Below, one piece after another: positions 8,175-15,679 of a DNA stretch of 36,573 bases (within the stretch, counting starts at the first letter, position 1; each line of letters begins with the position of its first letter). The stretch is from positions 1-36,573 of the IMG/VR virus record IMGVR_UViG_3300035224_000249; one strand, given 5' to 3'. A program made the position numbers and the translations under genes. Source of the DNA: a virus. The notes beneath the pieces were generated by a model. The model had not been told where the DNA came from and searched no databases. It worked only from the letters and a program-made list of their open reading frames with translations.

Positions 8175-9020
8175 TCAGAGAAGATCCTTACTTCGGGATA
8201 GTCTCTCTTCAACATCCTGTCGAAATGCTGGATCATTCTTATACAGAGGATTAGAAATATCTCTAGCCAGCTCAGCTTGTGAGCGGTAAGGTTTGACTCC
8301 AGAAGAACCACGTCCTCCAGATACAAGGGGAGCTTCGTAACCAACATCACCACGATATCGATTGTTTAATGCCTCCACAGCAAACTTAATAGCAACAGGG
8401 TTACCAGTAGCTGTGACTTGGTTAAACTGATCTACTTCGGAGGATGGAAGACTATTGGATGCCCATGTAATCATCTCTGTATAAGCATCATCACCTCCAA
8501 TAGAGGCTTTGATATCACTGATGGCTGACTCTTGTAGCTGTACTTGCTGGGCAGAGGCAGCTGATTTCTGATAGTAAGATAGGTAACTCTTGATCAGATC
8601 CTTCTGATCCATCTGTGAGAGACGCTCAATAGCATCATCAGAGATAGTTCCTGTCTTATCATATTCACTGCCAAGCTCAGTCATATAGTTAACAGTTTCA
8701 CTATCAGTGTCACTGTCCTCTACATCGTCCTGAGTGGTCTCTGGCTGCTCCTCTGAGGGCTCTTCTTCATCTTCGGCGGTGTTAGCTCCTTGACGACGTT
8801 CAAGCTCTTGATAAGCATCTAGCAAGTCTTGTTGTGATCTGAACTTACCACCAATGAGAGAGACATTTTCTTGCTCATCATTGACTTGGCTAGTCCTTCT
8901 ATCTCGATCCTCGTTTGCAGCTTGCTGGAGCTTTTCGCCTTGTGCAAGAGCTGCAACTTCAGCAGCCTGTTGTTCCGGTGAGGGTTGGCTGCTGCTGGGA
9001 TCAAATGTGGTAGTGGTCAT
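8175..9020 (-). CDS. Scaffolding protein (gp9-like)
   Basis: A 281-residue acidic protein directly upstream of the capsid gene and downstream of the portal. The first 100 residues are disordered-looking (Gln, Glu, Asp, Ser). The middle has a segment IGGKFRSQQDLLDAYQELER, typical of phage scaffolds (GKFKSxEDLxxAYxELE). The C-terminus (residues about 240-281) is basic and helical (NPLYKNDPAFRQDVEERLSR), as expected for the capsid-binding end. The protein would guide procapsid assembly and then leave. It starts at a TAATG overlap with the preceding small gene. Confidence 0.88.
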   Translation of the reverse strand: MTTTTFDPSSSQPSPEQQAAEVAALAQGEKLQQAANEDRDRRTSQVNDEQENVSLIGGKFRSQQDLLDAYQELERRQGANTAEDEEEPSEEQPETTQDDVEDSDTDSETVNYMTELGSEYDKTGTISDDAIERLSQMDQKDLIKSYLSYYQKSAASAQQVQLQESAISDIKASIGGDDAYTEMITWASNSLPSSEVDQFNQVTATGNPVAIKFAVEALNNRYRGDVGYEAPLVSGGRGSSGVKPYRSQAELARDISNPLYKNDPAFRQDVEERLSRSKDLL

Positions 9021-9268
9021 TAATGATAGGTGGTTGAGATTCCATTAAAAGAAGGGCGAATCTTTTCCTTCTTGTCGTACTTACCAGCAGATGCACTGGA
9101 GATGCTATCTACTTTTGTTTTGATCGAATAGTCAATCTTCTTCTCTAACCCTGATTCAATCTCGGCAGGGTCAAAAGCCTCATTTACTGAGGTGTTGGGG
9201 TCATCGCCTTTATACGTTCCGTTAGTTTTCCTGGCCCTGCGGCGCTGGGGTTTGTTGCTGCTGATCAT
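9020..9268 (-). CDS. Small basic protein between portal and scaffold
   Basis: An 82-residue protein from ATG at 9268 (MISSNKPQRRRARKTNGTYKG). It is basic at the N-terminus and helical further on, with no recognised domain. It overlaps the 3' end of the portal gene by about 47 bases and its stop overlaps the scaffold start (TAATG). An AAGGAG lies 12 bases before this ATG and directly abuts another ATG at 9280, so the start is uncertain by four codons. Conserved placement between portal and scaffold suggests a role in head assembly, but I do not recognise the family. Confidence 0.65.
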   Translation of the reverse strand: MISSNKPQRRRARKTNGTYKGDDPNTSVNEAFDPAEIESGLEKKIDYSIKTKVDSISSASAGKYDKKEKIRPSFNGISTTYH

Positions 9269-10877
9269 TTGGGGGTACATCTCCTTGTGGTGGTTGTTCT
9301 TGTCCGCCACCCATCATTTGTTGAGCCATAGGTGATTTGGCTAATTGCCCCATCTGTCCCATGATCTGTGATTGGGTTGCTTGTTCTTGTGCAGCCTTCC
9401 TCTCTTCAGCTAACTGGTCAGATGTCTTGACAAGCCCAAGGGATTCAATCCCAGATGCTGTAGCTAAGCGACGGATAAATTCTTCTGGCTGGATAAATTG
9501 AGCTAGAGCTTCAGGCCCCATTGCTTGAGCCAAAGTACCAACAAACTCAATCAATGCTTGACGATCCTGACCACGGCCAACGCCGCTAAGACCAGCAATG
9601 ACCGTAGGCATTACTAGATCCTTGGGGAGGGGTGGGATCTTCTTACTTCTAGTTAGTAGATATAGCTTACGGTTAAGGTATGGAGTCAGTAGTTCAACAG
9701 TAAGATTGCCGAATATTCCCCCAAGTTGCTCATTCAGTTCCTGTTGGACGGCCATGACTTCGCTGGCTGTAGTGCGCTCAGACTGGCGAACAGACAGTAC
9801 TAGGAAAGCATCAGATAACCTCTGAGTAAGGTTAGCAATCATCTCCTGGACTGTTTTGAAGTCCGCCGTCTTACCGACTTGAACTACAGTGACATCCTCT
9901 TGGCGGCCCTGAATAATACTGCCCGTGCTCGCTTTAGCTAGAGATTGTGGTTTAGTAGTAGCACTAGGTGAGACCATAAAGACCACACGACTAGCTGCAG
10001 CACTACCTTCTACAAGGCTCTTCATCAAGCTCTCAAGGCTCATCAGATCGCCGATAAATTCAGATACTCTGGATCTACCGTAACTTTCACCATCGACCAC
10101 ATTGAAGCGAAGGGGAAGCCAAGGATTGGTTTTCTTAGGAGCACTAGATCTAGAACCTGGGATCTCCTTACCATCACATTCTTGATACCACTTGACTTGA
10201 CCATCCTTACTTTCAACATGGGTAAAGATAACAGCATCATCTGCTTGGCCTTTGTTCTGTGAGCTTGATACTCCGAACTTAGGACCATCTTCACCAGGAC
10301 TATTAGCATCCCTCTCAGGGAAGATACCTTGAAAGTTCTTAGGAAGTAGGCTTCTATCTACAATCTCTTTAGTTACAATCTCCGTTACATTTCCATCGCC
10401 ATCCCTAGAGATGACATATCGGTCTAGTGGGAATACTTTAAGGGCTTTCTTCCCCTGATAAAGCAATGCATTACCAGTAACAACCAAGTGCTTCATAGAT
10501 GCATGTAGCTGCACACGATCAGATGTTTCACTGATCTGTTGCATGACTACTCTCTCCATCTTAGATAGAGATTCATCAATGTCTGATCGAACTTGCTCAT
10601 CCATTTCTGGCATAGAAGCAAGCTCAGCATCATTGATCTGCAGCTTGAAGAAGGTTGTGTTAATTGGGAAGAGACTAAGCATCAATTTAGATGCCAGTAC
10701 ATTTACGCCCTTTGCTCCTACAGACTGCCAAGGGGTATGGAGTTTACCTCCCTCAGTCTGACCATCTGCTACTAGCAGATAGGGGAGAGTCAAAGCAGCA
10801 CAGCGCCGACCCTCATCTAGGAACTGTTCCCTGTCCGATTCCAGAGCAAAATATCTGGCTTGGGCAGAGCTATTCAT
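9222..10877 (-). CDS. Portal protein (gp8-like head-tail connector)
   Basis: A 551-residue protein, close to T7 gp8 (536). The N-terminal RRCAALTLPYLL, then GGKLHTPWQSVGAKGVNVLASKL and LFPINTTFFKLQI, are hallmark podoviral portal segments. The core continues through NPWLPLRFNVVDGESYGRSRVSEFIGDL, and QEELNEQLGGIFGNLTVELLTPYLNR is the conserved C-terminal core. The last 60 residues are Gln and Pro rich. It forms the dodecameric ring through which DNA is packaged. The gene follows the gp7.3-like gene by 6 bases. Confidence 0.95.
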   Translation of the reverse strand: MNSSAQARYFALESDREQFLDEGRRCAALTLPYLLVADGQTEGGKLHTPWQSVGAKGVNVLASKLMLSLFPINTTFFKLQINDAELASMPEMDEQVRSDIDESLSKMERVVMQQISETSDRVQLHASMKHLVVTGNALLYQGKKALKVFPLDRYVISRDGDGNVTEIVTKEIVDRSLLPKNFQGIFPERDANSPGEDGPKFGVSSSQNKGQADDAVIFTHVESKDGQVKWYQECDGKEIPGSRSSAPKKTNPWLPLRFNVVDGESYGRSRVSEFIGDLMSLESLMKSLVEGSAAASRVVFMVSPSATTKPQSLAKASTGSIIQGRQEDVTVVQVGKTADFKTVQEMIANLTQRLSDAFLVLSVRQSERTTASEVMAVQQELNEQLGGIFGNLTVELLTPYLNRKLYLLTRSKKIPPLPKDLVMPTVIAGLSGVGRGQDRQALIEFVGTLAQAMGPEALAQFIQPEEFIRRLATASGIESLGLVKTSDQLAEERKAAQEQATQSQIMGQMGQLAKSPMAQQMMGGGQEQPPQGDVPPNDQQQQTPAPQGQEN

Positions 10878-10883
10878 TAGTAT

Positions 10884-11288
10884 TTAATTCTTGGGAATAT
10901 TGAGGCCAGTGCTACCTGATGCACCAGCACCTGATGAACCAATAGAAGCACTTTTATCAAGAGGGATTCTCAATGCATCAGTACCACGACTGGCTTGCTG
11001 GATCTCCTTACGTTTTGACTTGCGCTTCTTAACAGCAGCATTCTCCTCATTCGTATCTGTCAGGACTGGGGGAGGGGCCTGCTGTTGAACCACTGCTGGT
11101 GGTGGCATTGGAGGGGGAGTGTTATATACAGGAGGTGGGGTTGGTGCAGCCACTGGTGACAGAGGTGGTGCCTGTGGAGTAGGTAGGGGTGTTGGTTCAG
11201 GTAAAGGTGGAAGAGGTTCTGGCATGACTACCTCAGGAGCTTCATACTCCGGCGGGTCATACGATGGCATTTTTGGAGCACTACACAT
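10884..11288 (-). CDS. Proline-rich tail or assembly protein, gp7.3-like
   Basis: A 134-residue protein. Residues about 9-75 are strikingly Pro-rich (repeated PxPP and PTP units), followed by a basic cluster (KKRKSKRKE) and a Gly/Ser-rich tail ending in TGLNIPKN. T7 gp7.3, encoded just before the portal, also combines a basic RKK-rich stretch with an SSGGGINI end; it is needed for tail assembly and host adsorption. Position and C-terminal pattern support the same role here, although the Pro-rich arm is not a feature I know from gp7.3. The gene overlaps the 62-residue gene upstream by 8 bases. Confidence 0.6.
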   Translation of the reverse strand: MCSAPKMPSYDPPEYEAPEVVMPEPLPPLPEPTPLPTPQAPPLSPVAAPTPPPVYNTPPPMPPPAVVQQQAPPPVLTDTNEENAAVKKRKSKRKEIQQASRGTDALRIPLDKSASIGSSGAGASGSTGLNIPKN

Positions 11289-11469
11289 TGTTTAGCTTTG
11301 CAATTAGATATTCAATAACTGATCGTTGACCAGACCTGTACATGATCCTGGTCAGATCATCCTTAGGAGAAGGTGTAAACTGTGGATACATACCATCCAG
11401 TTCATCTACTATTCGTTGGATAGCAGAATCACCTTCAAATACATCTTTTGGTGTTAACTCGTTAGCCAT
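11281..11469 (-). CDS. Conserved-looking small protein, 62 residues
   Basis: The product starts MANELTPKDVFEGDSAIQRI, is soluble, and has predicted helices around residues 15-28 and 40-60. It overlaps the ribonucleotide reductase beta gene by 8 bases and the gp7.3-like gene by 8 bases, so it is tightly coupled to both. I do not recognise the family. The LTRIMYRSGQRSVIEYL segment looks like a structured helix rather than linker, so the gene is likely real. Confidence 0.65.
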   Translation of the reverse strand: MANELTPKDVFEGDSAIQRIVDELDGMYPQFTPSPKDDLTRIMYRSGQRSVIEYLIAKLNNV

Positions 11470-12181
11470 ACATGGGGAGATTTAGGTTCGAGGCTTCGAA
11501 AAACGCTGGCATTCTGCTGCGCTTCGTCTCACCAAGTCCATCAGCCTTTCCCTGGGTGTAGAGACTGTCGGACTGTCGCATCCAGAAGTCCTTATTGAGG
11601 TACTTATTGGAGCTATGTCCCAATAGATCCATTGCCCAGTGGACTGTGGCTCGACGGAGTTTGTTGAGGTTTTCTGTTGACTTAAGTCCCAAGTCGTGGG
11701 CAACCATGGCGTGGCTTGCGACATGGCTGATTTCGTCTCGGCTGATATCTGATGCAACGGTCCTGATTCCAACTGATCCGTTAAATCGAAAGAAGGGGAG
11801 GAGAACAAAGAAGACACTTCGTTCAAGAATTGCAGTCTTAAGTATCGGGTGCTCAGGTGCTTCCAACCAGGCTTTCCTGATCGCCTGAGCTTCACGCTCA
11901 GCTTCATCGTCAACACCGTGAGCGTCAACAACAAACGAGAGAGCTTGGTCATGCTTCTCCTCATCATTGATATTAGATTGAAGGGCAGGGATGACACCAG
12001 GATCATCAGGTAGGTCTCTCTCAAGACCTTGTAAGAGCATCTCCTTTACGGGTAGCTCTAGTGTGCGAAGAGAAAGACAACGCTTCAGCGTGTCTTCTGA
12101 ACCCACAACAAGATCACCCTTAGTAATAGGTGTTGGGGTCCAGGCTCTTTTCTTAGAAATTACTTTTAAATAGCTTGACAT
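11462..12181 (-). CDS. nrdB: Ribonucleotide reductase beta subunit, R2-like ferritin fold
   Basis: A 239-residue protein, shorter than typical R2 (about 340-370). It carries paired metal-ligand motifs of the diiron/dimanganese ferritin-like fold: E74-x-x-H77 in NDEEKHDQA, E120 in AILERSVFF, and E150-x-x-H153 in RDEISHVASH, with an acidic residue near 47 or 54 as the fourth likely ligand. At the position of the radical tyrosine of E. coli R2 (seven residues after the first ExxH glutamate) there is Leu81. The gene abuts the alpha subunit. Known cyanophage RNRs of the P-SSP7 type were reclassified as class I with such a short beta subunit. No Tyr lies within four residues of that position. Confidence 0.8.
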   Translation of the reverse strand: MSSYLKVISKKRAWTPTPITKGDLVVGSEDTLKRCLSLRTLELPVKEMLLQGLERDLPDDPGVIPALQSNINDEEKHDQALSFVVDAHGVDDEAEREAQAIRKAWLEAPEHPILKTAILERSVFFVLLPFFRFNGSVGIRTVASDISRDEISHVASHAMVAHDLGLKSTENLNKLRRATVHWAMDLLGHSSNKYLNKDFWMRQSDSLYTQGKADGLGETKRSRMPAFFEASNLNLPMYG

Positions 12182-13572
12182 TACTCAGCGCAAGATGAAC
12201 AGTAGTTGTTATCGTCTTGTGCCCACTCTTCAAATCCAAAGATGTCCTTGTAATCTTCATCCATGATCGCCGCTGCATCATCTTTGCGCAGGGTATCAGG
12301 TTGTACTTGGAGGGCGTAGTAGAGACTGGTTTGAACTGATTCCAACCAATCGCGGATGAAGTTCTCATCATACGTGCAGCAATCGCTCCACGAATTTAAA
12401 CTGTAGCCATGAAACAATCCAGTATCAGTAAACATCTGGACTAATCCATCAGCTACTTTCCTAAATGTTTCGTACCCTACCTCTGCTGCGATTTCAATAT
12501 CATCGCCATAAGAATAGGATTGAACACCAAAGGTTCCACTATCACGGTCTACCTCACGGGCAATAGGCGGCGCTATTTCTGGAGTGCAAGTGTTACCTTC
12601 AAGGTCTTGGTAGCGGTAAGAGCAGGTAGCAGTTGGGGCAATAGTGAAGGCTCTCTCCATGCGGTGAAGCCTTGCGATATCAGCTGCCTTGTGTATGGCC
12701 TTTCTTAGTTCTTCTGCAAGAACTGTGGCAGGTGTATTAGCCAAAGGGAAGGGGCCACTATTGACCTGCTCTAGCGCTTCACCAAACTCTTCGTAAGAGA
12801 CCTTGTTAAGTGCCAGGAAGTTAGCCAGTCCCAACACCCCAAGACCAACTTGGCGATCCTCCTCTGGTGGAAGATAGTGACCACTCTTGGATACTCCTGT
12901 TCTTTGATGGAGATCACATAGTTCGGCCATTCCTTCTTCAAACGCACTAGAGAGATCTTCCACCCTGCAGGCACCCAAAGAGATGTGCTCCAGCAGACAG
13001 GTGCCCCGTGAACGGAGCGCGATTTCAAGACAAACGTTAAAAAATATCCGCTCCCCGTGCTTGTCGTATTTGACCTTACAAAGCCAAATGTCCCCTGCTT
13101 GTATCCCTTTATAGATAAGTTGTTTGGTAAGTTCGGAAGTTTCATTCCACCACTCCTCAGTTACATCGACACAACGCTTGACCCAAGGGAGGTCTCTCCT
13201 AGAGGCTGTAAGGAACTCATCGATATCAGCATGATTTAAATCTAGGTGGATCGTAATCGCGCCTGATCTGTAAGTCCCACCGCGACGGAGTACCTCGTTG
13301 AGGGTGGAAAAGATTTTAGCGAAGGAAACTGGACCACTAGAGATAAGACCTTTTCCATTGTCATGCCCTCTTGGGCGTAGATTAGATAGGTGGATAGCAC
13401 AGCCAGCTCCGTAGCGGAGAGCATGTCCAGCGAAGGTGATTGCTTCTTCGATTCCATCAGGTCCCTCGTAGGAATCCATGACGTTGAACACGGTGCAGCT
13501 GACCGGTAATCTTGATTGTGGATTGTCTAGCCAAGATTGAACTCTTCCGGTTCTTGCAATACGTTCTATCAT
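12181..13572 (-). CDS. nrdA: Ribonucleotide reductase alpha subunit (short class I)
   Basis: A 463-residue catalytic subunit that converts ribonucleotides to deoxyribonucleotides. The active site is visible: C26 in LPVSCTVFN and C192 in GTCLLEHISLG form the redox pair, and N179-x-C181-x-E183 in FNVCLEIA carries the thiyl radical cysteine. The C-terminus ends NYCSSCAE, the flexible CxxC that re-reduces the active site. It lacks the N-terminal ATP-cone and much of the typical length (about 750 residues). It overlaps the beta gene by one base (TAATG). P-SSP7-type enzymes were once called class II because of their short length, but the adjacent R2-like gene supports class I. Confidence 0.88.
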   Translation of the reverse strand: MIERIARTGRVQSWLDNPQSRLPVSCTVFNVMDSYEGPDGIEEAITFAGHALRYGAGCAIHLSNLRPRGHDNGKGLISSGPVSFAKIFSTLNEVLRRGGTYRSGAITIHLDLNHADIDEFLTASRRDLPWVKRCVDVTEEWWNETSELTKQLIYKGIQAGDIWLCKVKYDKHGERIFFNVCLEIALRSRGTCLLEHISLGACRVEDLSSAFEEGMAELCDLHQRTGVSKSGHYLPPEEDRQVGLGVLGLANFLALNKVSYEEFGEALEQVNSGPFPLANTPATVLAEELRKAIHKAADIARLHRMERAFTIAPTATCSYRYQDLEGNTCTPEIAPPIAREVDRDSGTFGVQSYSYGDDIEIAAEVGYETFRKVADGLVQMFTDTGLFHGYSLNSWSDCCTYDENFIRDWLESVQTSLYYALQVQPDTLRKDDAAAIMDEDYKDIFGFEEWAQDDNNYCSSCAE

Positions 13573-13973
13573 TAGACAAGATCTTGTAAATAAGGTTGGT
13601 GATAATTGGGGCCTTTTAAGACTTTTCCGTCCTCTCGCTTGAGAGGTTTGCCATCGACAAGCTTGGACATATTAGATTCATAAACCCTATCCAGGGCTTC
13701 ATCTAATTCCCAACCAGCAGCGGCGGCATATTGAAAACAAACAAAGACAACATCAGCTAATTCTTTTAGCAGGTTCTCTCTACTTCTTTTGTTTTGGATG
13801 TAGGTCAAGGCTTCACAATGAGCCTCGATCACTTCCTGATACTCCTCGGATATCAAACGCATCTGGGCCAAAGCTGCTGTGGGGTTGAAAGCTCCGATGG
13901 GTTGGTCCATCACTTTCCTGAAGTGAATCGCTTGACCCATCAGGTCCGGTGCTTTGTAAGTCATTGTGCTCAT
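13572..13973 (-). CDS. mazG: MazG-like all-alpha NTP pyrophosphohydrolase
   Basis: A 133-residue protein with the MazG/HisE helical pattern: an EExxE motif in LISEEYQEVIEA and an ExxD motif in LLKELADVVFVCF, followed by a helix GWELDEALDRVYESN and LKREDGKVLKG. These acidic residues bind Mg and hydrolyse nucleoside triphosphates to monophosphates. In cyanophages MazG is thought either to recycle host nucleotides or to alter alarmone levels. ATG at 13973 is chosen over a TTG two codons upstream; ATG at 13964 is also possible. The 5' end overlaps the DUF3310-like gene by about 160 bases, which is unusually long. It abuts nrdA (start 13572). Confidence 0.85.
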   Translation of the reverse strand: MSTMTYKAPDLMGQAIHFRKVMDQPIGAFNPTAALAQMRLISEEYQEVIEAHCEALTYIQNKRSRENLLKELADVVFVCFQYAAAAGWELDEALDRVYESNMSKLVDGKPLKREDGKVLKGPNYHQPYLQDLV

Positions 13974-14175
13974 GCTCAAGTACGGTGGTTTGAATAAGTT
14001 TGCGAAGATAAGTAGCAGCCTTAGCTAAGTCATCAAGCCTTGATTCACCTGGCTTGTTACCTGCACGGCACACGTACTTGATAATGTTTCCTTCAAGGAA
14101 GCTTAGTTTCTGTGAGACGATGAAGTCCCAAGGCTCAATGCCTCCCTGGTAGTGCTCAGGATTAGTCTTTGTCAT
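13813..14175 (-). CDS. DUF3310-like phage protein
   Basis: A 120-residue protein from ATG at 14175 (MTKTNPEHYQGGIEPWDFIV). The NPEHYQGGIEPWDFI start, the LEGNIIKYVCRAGNKPG block and DDLAKAATYLRKLI form the compact DUF3310 domain common in phages, sometimes annotated as a nucleotide kinase-like protein but with no proven activity. The domain ends near residue 66. The remaining 55 residues (HEHNDLQSTGPDGSSDS onward) are Ser/Gly-rich and run in an alternative frame over the start of the MazG gene. They may be non-essential read-through. The start overlaps the 48-residue gene by 14 bases. Confidence 0.75.
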   Translation of the reverse strand: MTKTNPEHYQGGIEPWDFIVSQKLSFLEGNIIKYVCRAGNKPGESRLDDLAKAATYLRKLIQTTVLEHEHNDLQSTGPDGSSDSLQESDGPTHRSFQPHSSFGPDAFDIRGVSGSDRGSL

Positions 14176-14308
14176 CGGTGGGGTTGTGGAACTCGCGGTT
14201 GATTTTGTCGAACAAGTCTTCTTCAAACTTTCCCCATAGCTTCACGCCATGTGGAATCTCTGTGTACCTGTAAGCAGCTTTAGCTAGCAATCCATTACGG
14301 ATATACAT
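14162..14308 (-). CDS. Small protein, 48 residues
   Basis: ATG at 14308 gives MYIRNGLLAKAAYRYTEIPH and ends in HNPTDDKD. The gene bridges the NblA-like and DUF3310-like genes with 14-base overlaps on each side, the same overlap style as its neighbours. The middle (VKLWGKFEEDLFDKINREF) is a likely amphipathic helix. I do not recognise the family and no function can be proposed beyond membership in the replication and metabolism operon. Confidence 0.6.
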   Translation of the reverse strand: MYIRNGLLAKAAYRYTEIPHGVKLWGKFEEDLFDKINREFHNPTDDKD

Positions 14309-14525
14309 CAGCTCCTGCAGAGTCAGATTCAAACTCATCTTCGTTCCAGTGGTGAATTAGGTTAGAGATAGTATTCTTAAGTACAAAGTTATGACGAATT
14401 AAAGCAGAGACACACTCAAGAATGGCATCTCTATCCGCTTCTTTTATGTTATTCTCTAGCTTTCTCATCTCAAACTGCTGTTCGTAGGTGAGTTCAAACA
14501 CTATCGGTGGTAGGGGTTTGTTCAT
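14295..14525 (-). CDS. nblA: NblA-like phycobilisome degradation protein
   Basis: A 76-residue protein with the pattern of NblA: ELTYEQQFEMRKLENNIKEA (compare the family's LSLEQxF+LR..xxQI..), then RDAILECVSALIRHNFVLKN, ending in ISNLIHHW. The spacing of two helices joined at DRDAI, the LxxEQQF motif and the LI+HNFVLKNxxxNLIxxW second helix match. NblA binds phycobiliproteins and the Clp protease to trigger antenna breakdown during nutrient stress. NblA genes are known from freshwater cyanophages and from some marine phages. It overlaps the exonuclease gene by 32 bases. The C-terminal acidic tail (NEDEFESDSAGAD) is longer than in typical NblA. Identity is by pattern only. Confidence 0.62.
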   Translation of the reverse strand: MNKPLPPIVFELTYEQQFEMRKLENNIKEADRDAILECVSALIRHNFVLKNTISNLIHHWNEDEFESDSAGADVYP

Positions 14526-15261
14526 TAGTAGGGTTGATCAGAATAGGCTCTTGTTTATCTGCATCCCAATCCTCTGCTTGCAAGATTTTTGCCAGCCTTA
14601 GATTACGGAGTGCATCTGCATCTGTCTGACCAGCACTTCTAAAAGCCTCCAGTACTGCCCCCCAATAATTACCATCCTTAACACCTTTCAGTATCAAAGA
14701 AGCTTTCTTAGGGCCAATACCTTTAGCTCCGCTGTATCCATCACAGCTGTCACCTGTTAAGCATTGTTCCCATAGCTTTAGGCCAGCTGCTTCCTTGGAT
14801 TGAGTAAACTCTTCCTTGAGATTCCAGATACGACAGGGGATCTGTTGAAGATCCTTATCAGGAGAAACGATTACAAAATTAGTAATGTCGCCCTTGGTAG
14901 CGAGGATGCCTAGGACATCATCAGCTTCTAGCTTTGGCTTAAGGACACTAGGCCAAGTAAACATGGCCCATTCCTTCAACTTCTTATATCCAGCAGGCTT
15001 ACGTTTAACACGGTTACCTTTATAAGAAGGGTCTACATCCTTGCGGAAGTTTTTTGTATCAGTAAAGCAAAGAAGAAGGTCATCAGTATCAAACCTTTGT
15101 CGTAGCTTGCGTAGCTCAGCCTTAACGATCTTCTTACCTTCAGAGAAGTCACCAACAATGACGGTGAGATCACTGGTGTATTCAATCTCCATTTCAGCAG
15201 CGCTGCATGAACGGTACAGAAAATAGTCCGCATCAACTAGGAGCTTGGTCGGTTGTAACAT
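14494..15261 (-). CDS. 5'-3' exonuclease (T7 gp6-like, FEN fold)
   Basis: A 255-residue nuclease. The metal ligands of the FEN/PIN fold are visible: VDADYF near the N-terminus, LEADDVLG at about 120, SPDKDLQQI at about 142, and the DGYSGAKGIGPKKA helix-hairpin segment at about 178. T7 gp6 degrades host DNA for nucleotides and removes RNA primers. The start ATG at 15261 is directly preceded by a CACACACC leader that lies inside the end of the upstream endonuclease VII-like gene. The gene sits between that nuclease and nblA. Confidence 0.85.
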   Translation of the reverse strand: MLQPTKLLVDADYFLYRSCSAAEMEIEYTSDLTVIVGDFSEGKKIVKAELRKLRQRFDTDDLLLCFTDTKNFRKDVDPSYKGNRVKRKPAGYKKLKEWAMFTWPSVLKPKLEADDVLGILATKGDITNFVIVSPDKDLQQIPCRIWNLKEEFTQSKEAAGLKLWEQCLTGDSCDGYSGAKGIGPKKASLILKGVKDGNYWGAVLEAFRSAGQTDADALRNLRLAKILQAEDWDADKQEPILINPTNEQTPTTDSV

Positions 15262-15679
15262 GTGGTGTGTGAGATGTGTGTTCCGTTAGGTAAATGTGAG
15301 CTGTTAGTACTCGAACAGGATCATCATTGAATAGACCTAGACCTAGATTGCAGTGATCACATATGTAACCTCTGAAAGTATTTGTCTGGTGACAGTGATC
15401 GAGAACCCACTTAGTGGTTTCTTCCTTACATATCGGACAAATACCTGGACCTTCAGGTCTTGGGTGTAGTTTCTTAAGTCTATTCCTTATCTGATTCTGA
15501 TCTCTGATGCACATCTTGCATCGAGTATCTAATCTATCCTTATGTCCTCTGTGATTAGGAAAAGCAATTAATGGTTTCTCTATCTCACAGTAGACACAAG
15601 TCTTAGTGGCATTCTGCCCAGTTGGATCCGATAACAGCTTCGGAATCAAGCTGACATCTAAACTTAATTGAGTGCTCAA
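15233..15679 (-). CDS. Recombination endonuclease VII-like HNH nuclease
   Basis: A 148-residue protein with N-terminal zinc pairs C28/C31 and C54/C57, a second pair C81/C84, and the catalytic WVLDHCHQTNTFRGYICDHC block (D94, H95, H97, C107, C110, N111) followed by LGLGLFNDD. This is the endonuclease VII family, which includes T4 gp49 (resolves branched DNA) and many mobile HNH enzymes. There is no ATG before the first zinc pair: the start is TTG at 15679 or 15649, and the gene overlaps the DNA polymerase end by 47-77 bases. It looks like an inserted cassette between polymerase and exonuclease. Confidence 0.8.
   Translation of the reverse strand: MSTQLSLDVSLIPKLLSDPTGQNATKTCVYCEIEKPLIAFPNHRGHKDRLDTRCKMCIRDQNQIRNRLKKLHPRPEGPGICPICKEETTKWVLDHCHQTNTFRGYICDHCNLGLGLFNDDPVRVLTAHIYLTEHTSHTPHVTTDQAPS

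Noticed and set aside
8160-8200. Programmed -1 frameshift extending the scaffold into the LTYRG frame
   Set aside because: The frame is open, but there is no slippery heptamer or stimulatory structure near the scaffold stop, and the downstream gene has its own GGAG site.
8150-8353. Minus-strand frame of 67 codons at the end of the scaffold gene
   Set aside because: It is an alternative frame within the scaffold coding region with no recognisable features or start signal.
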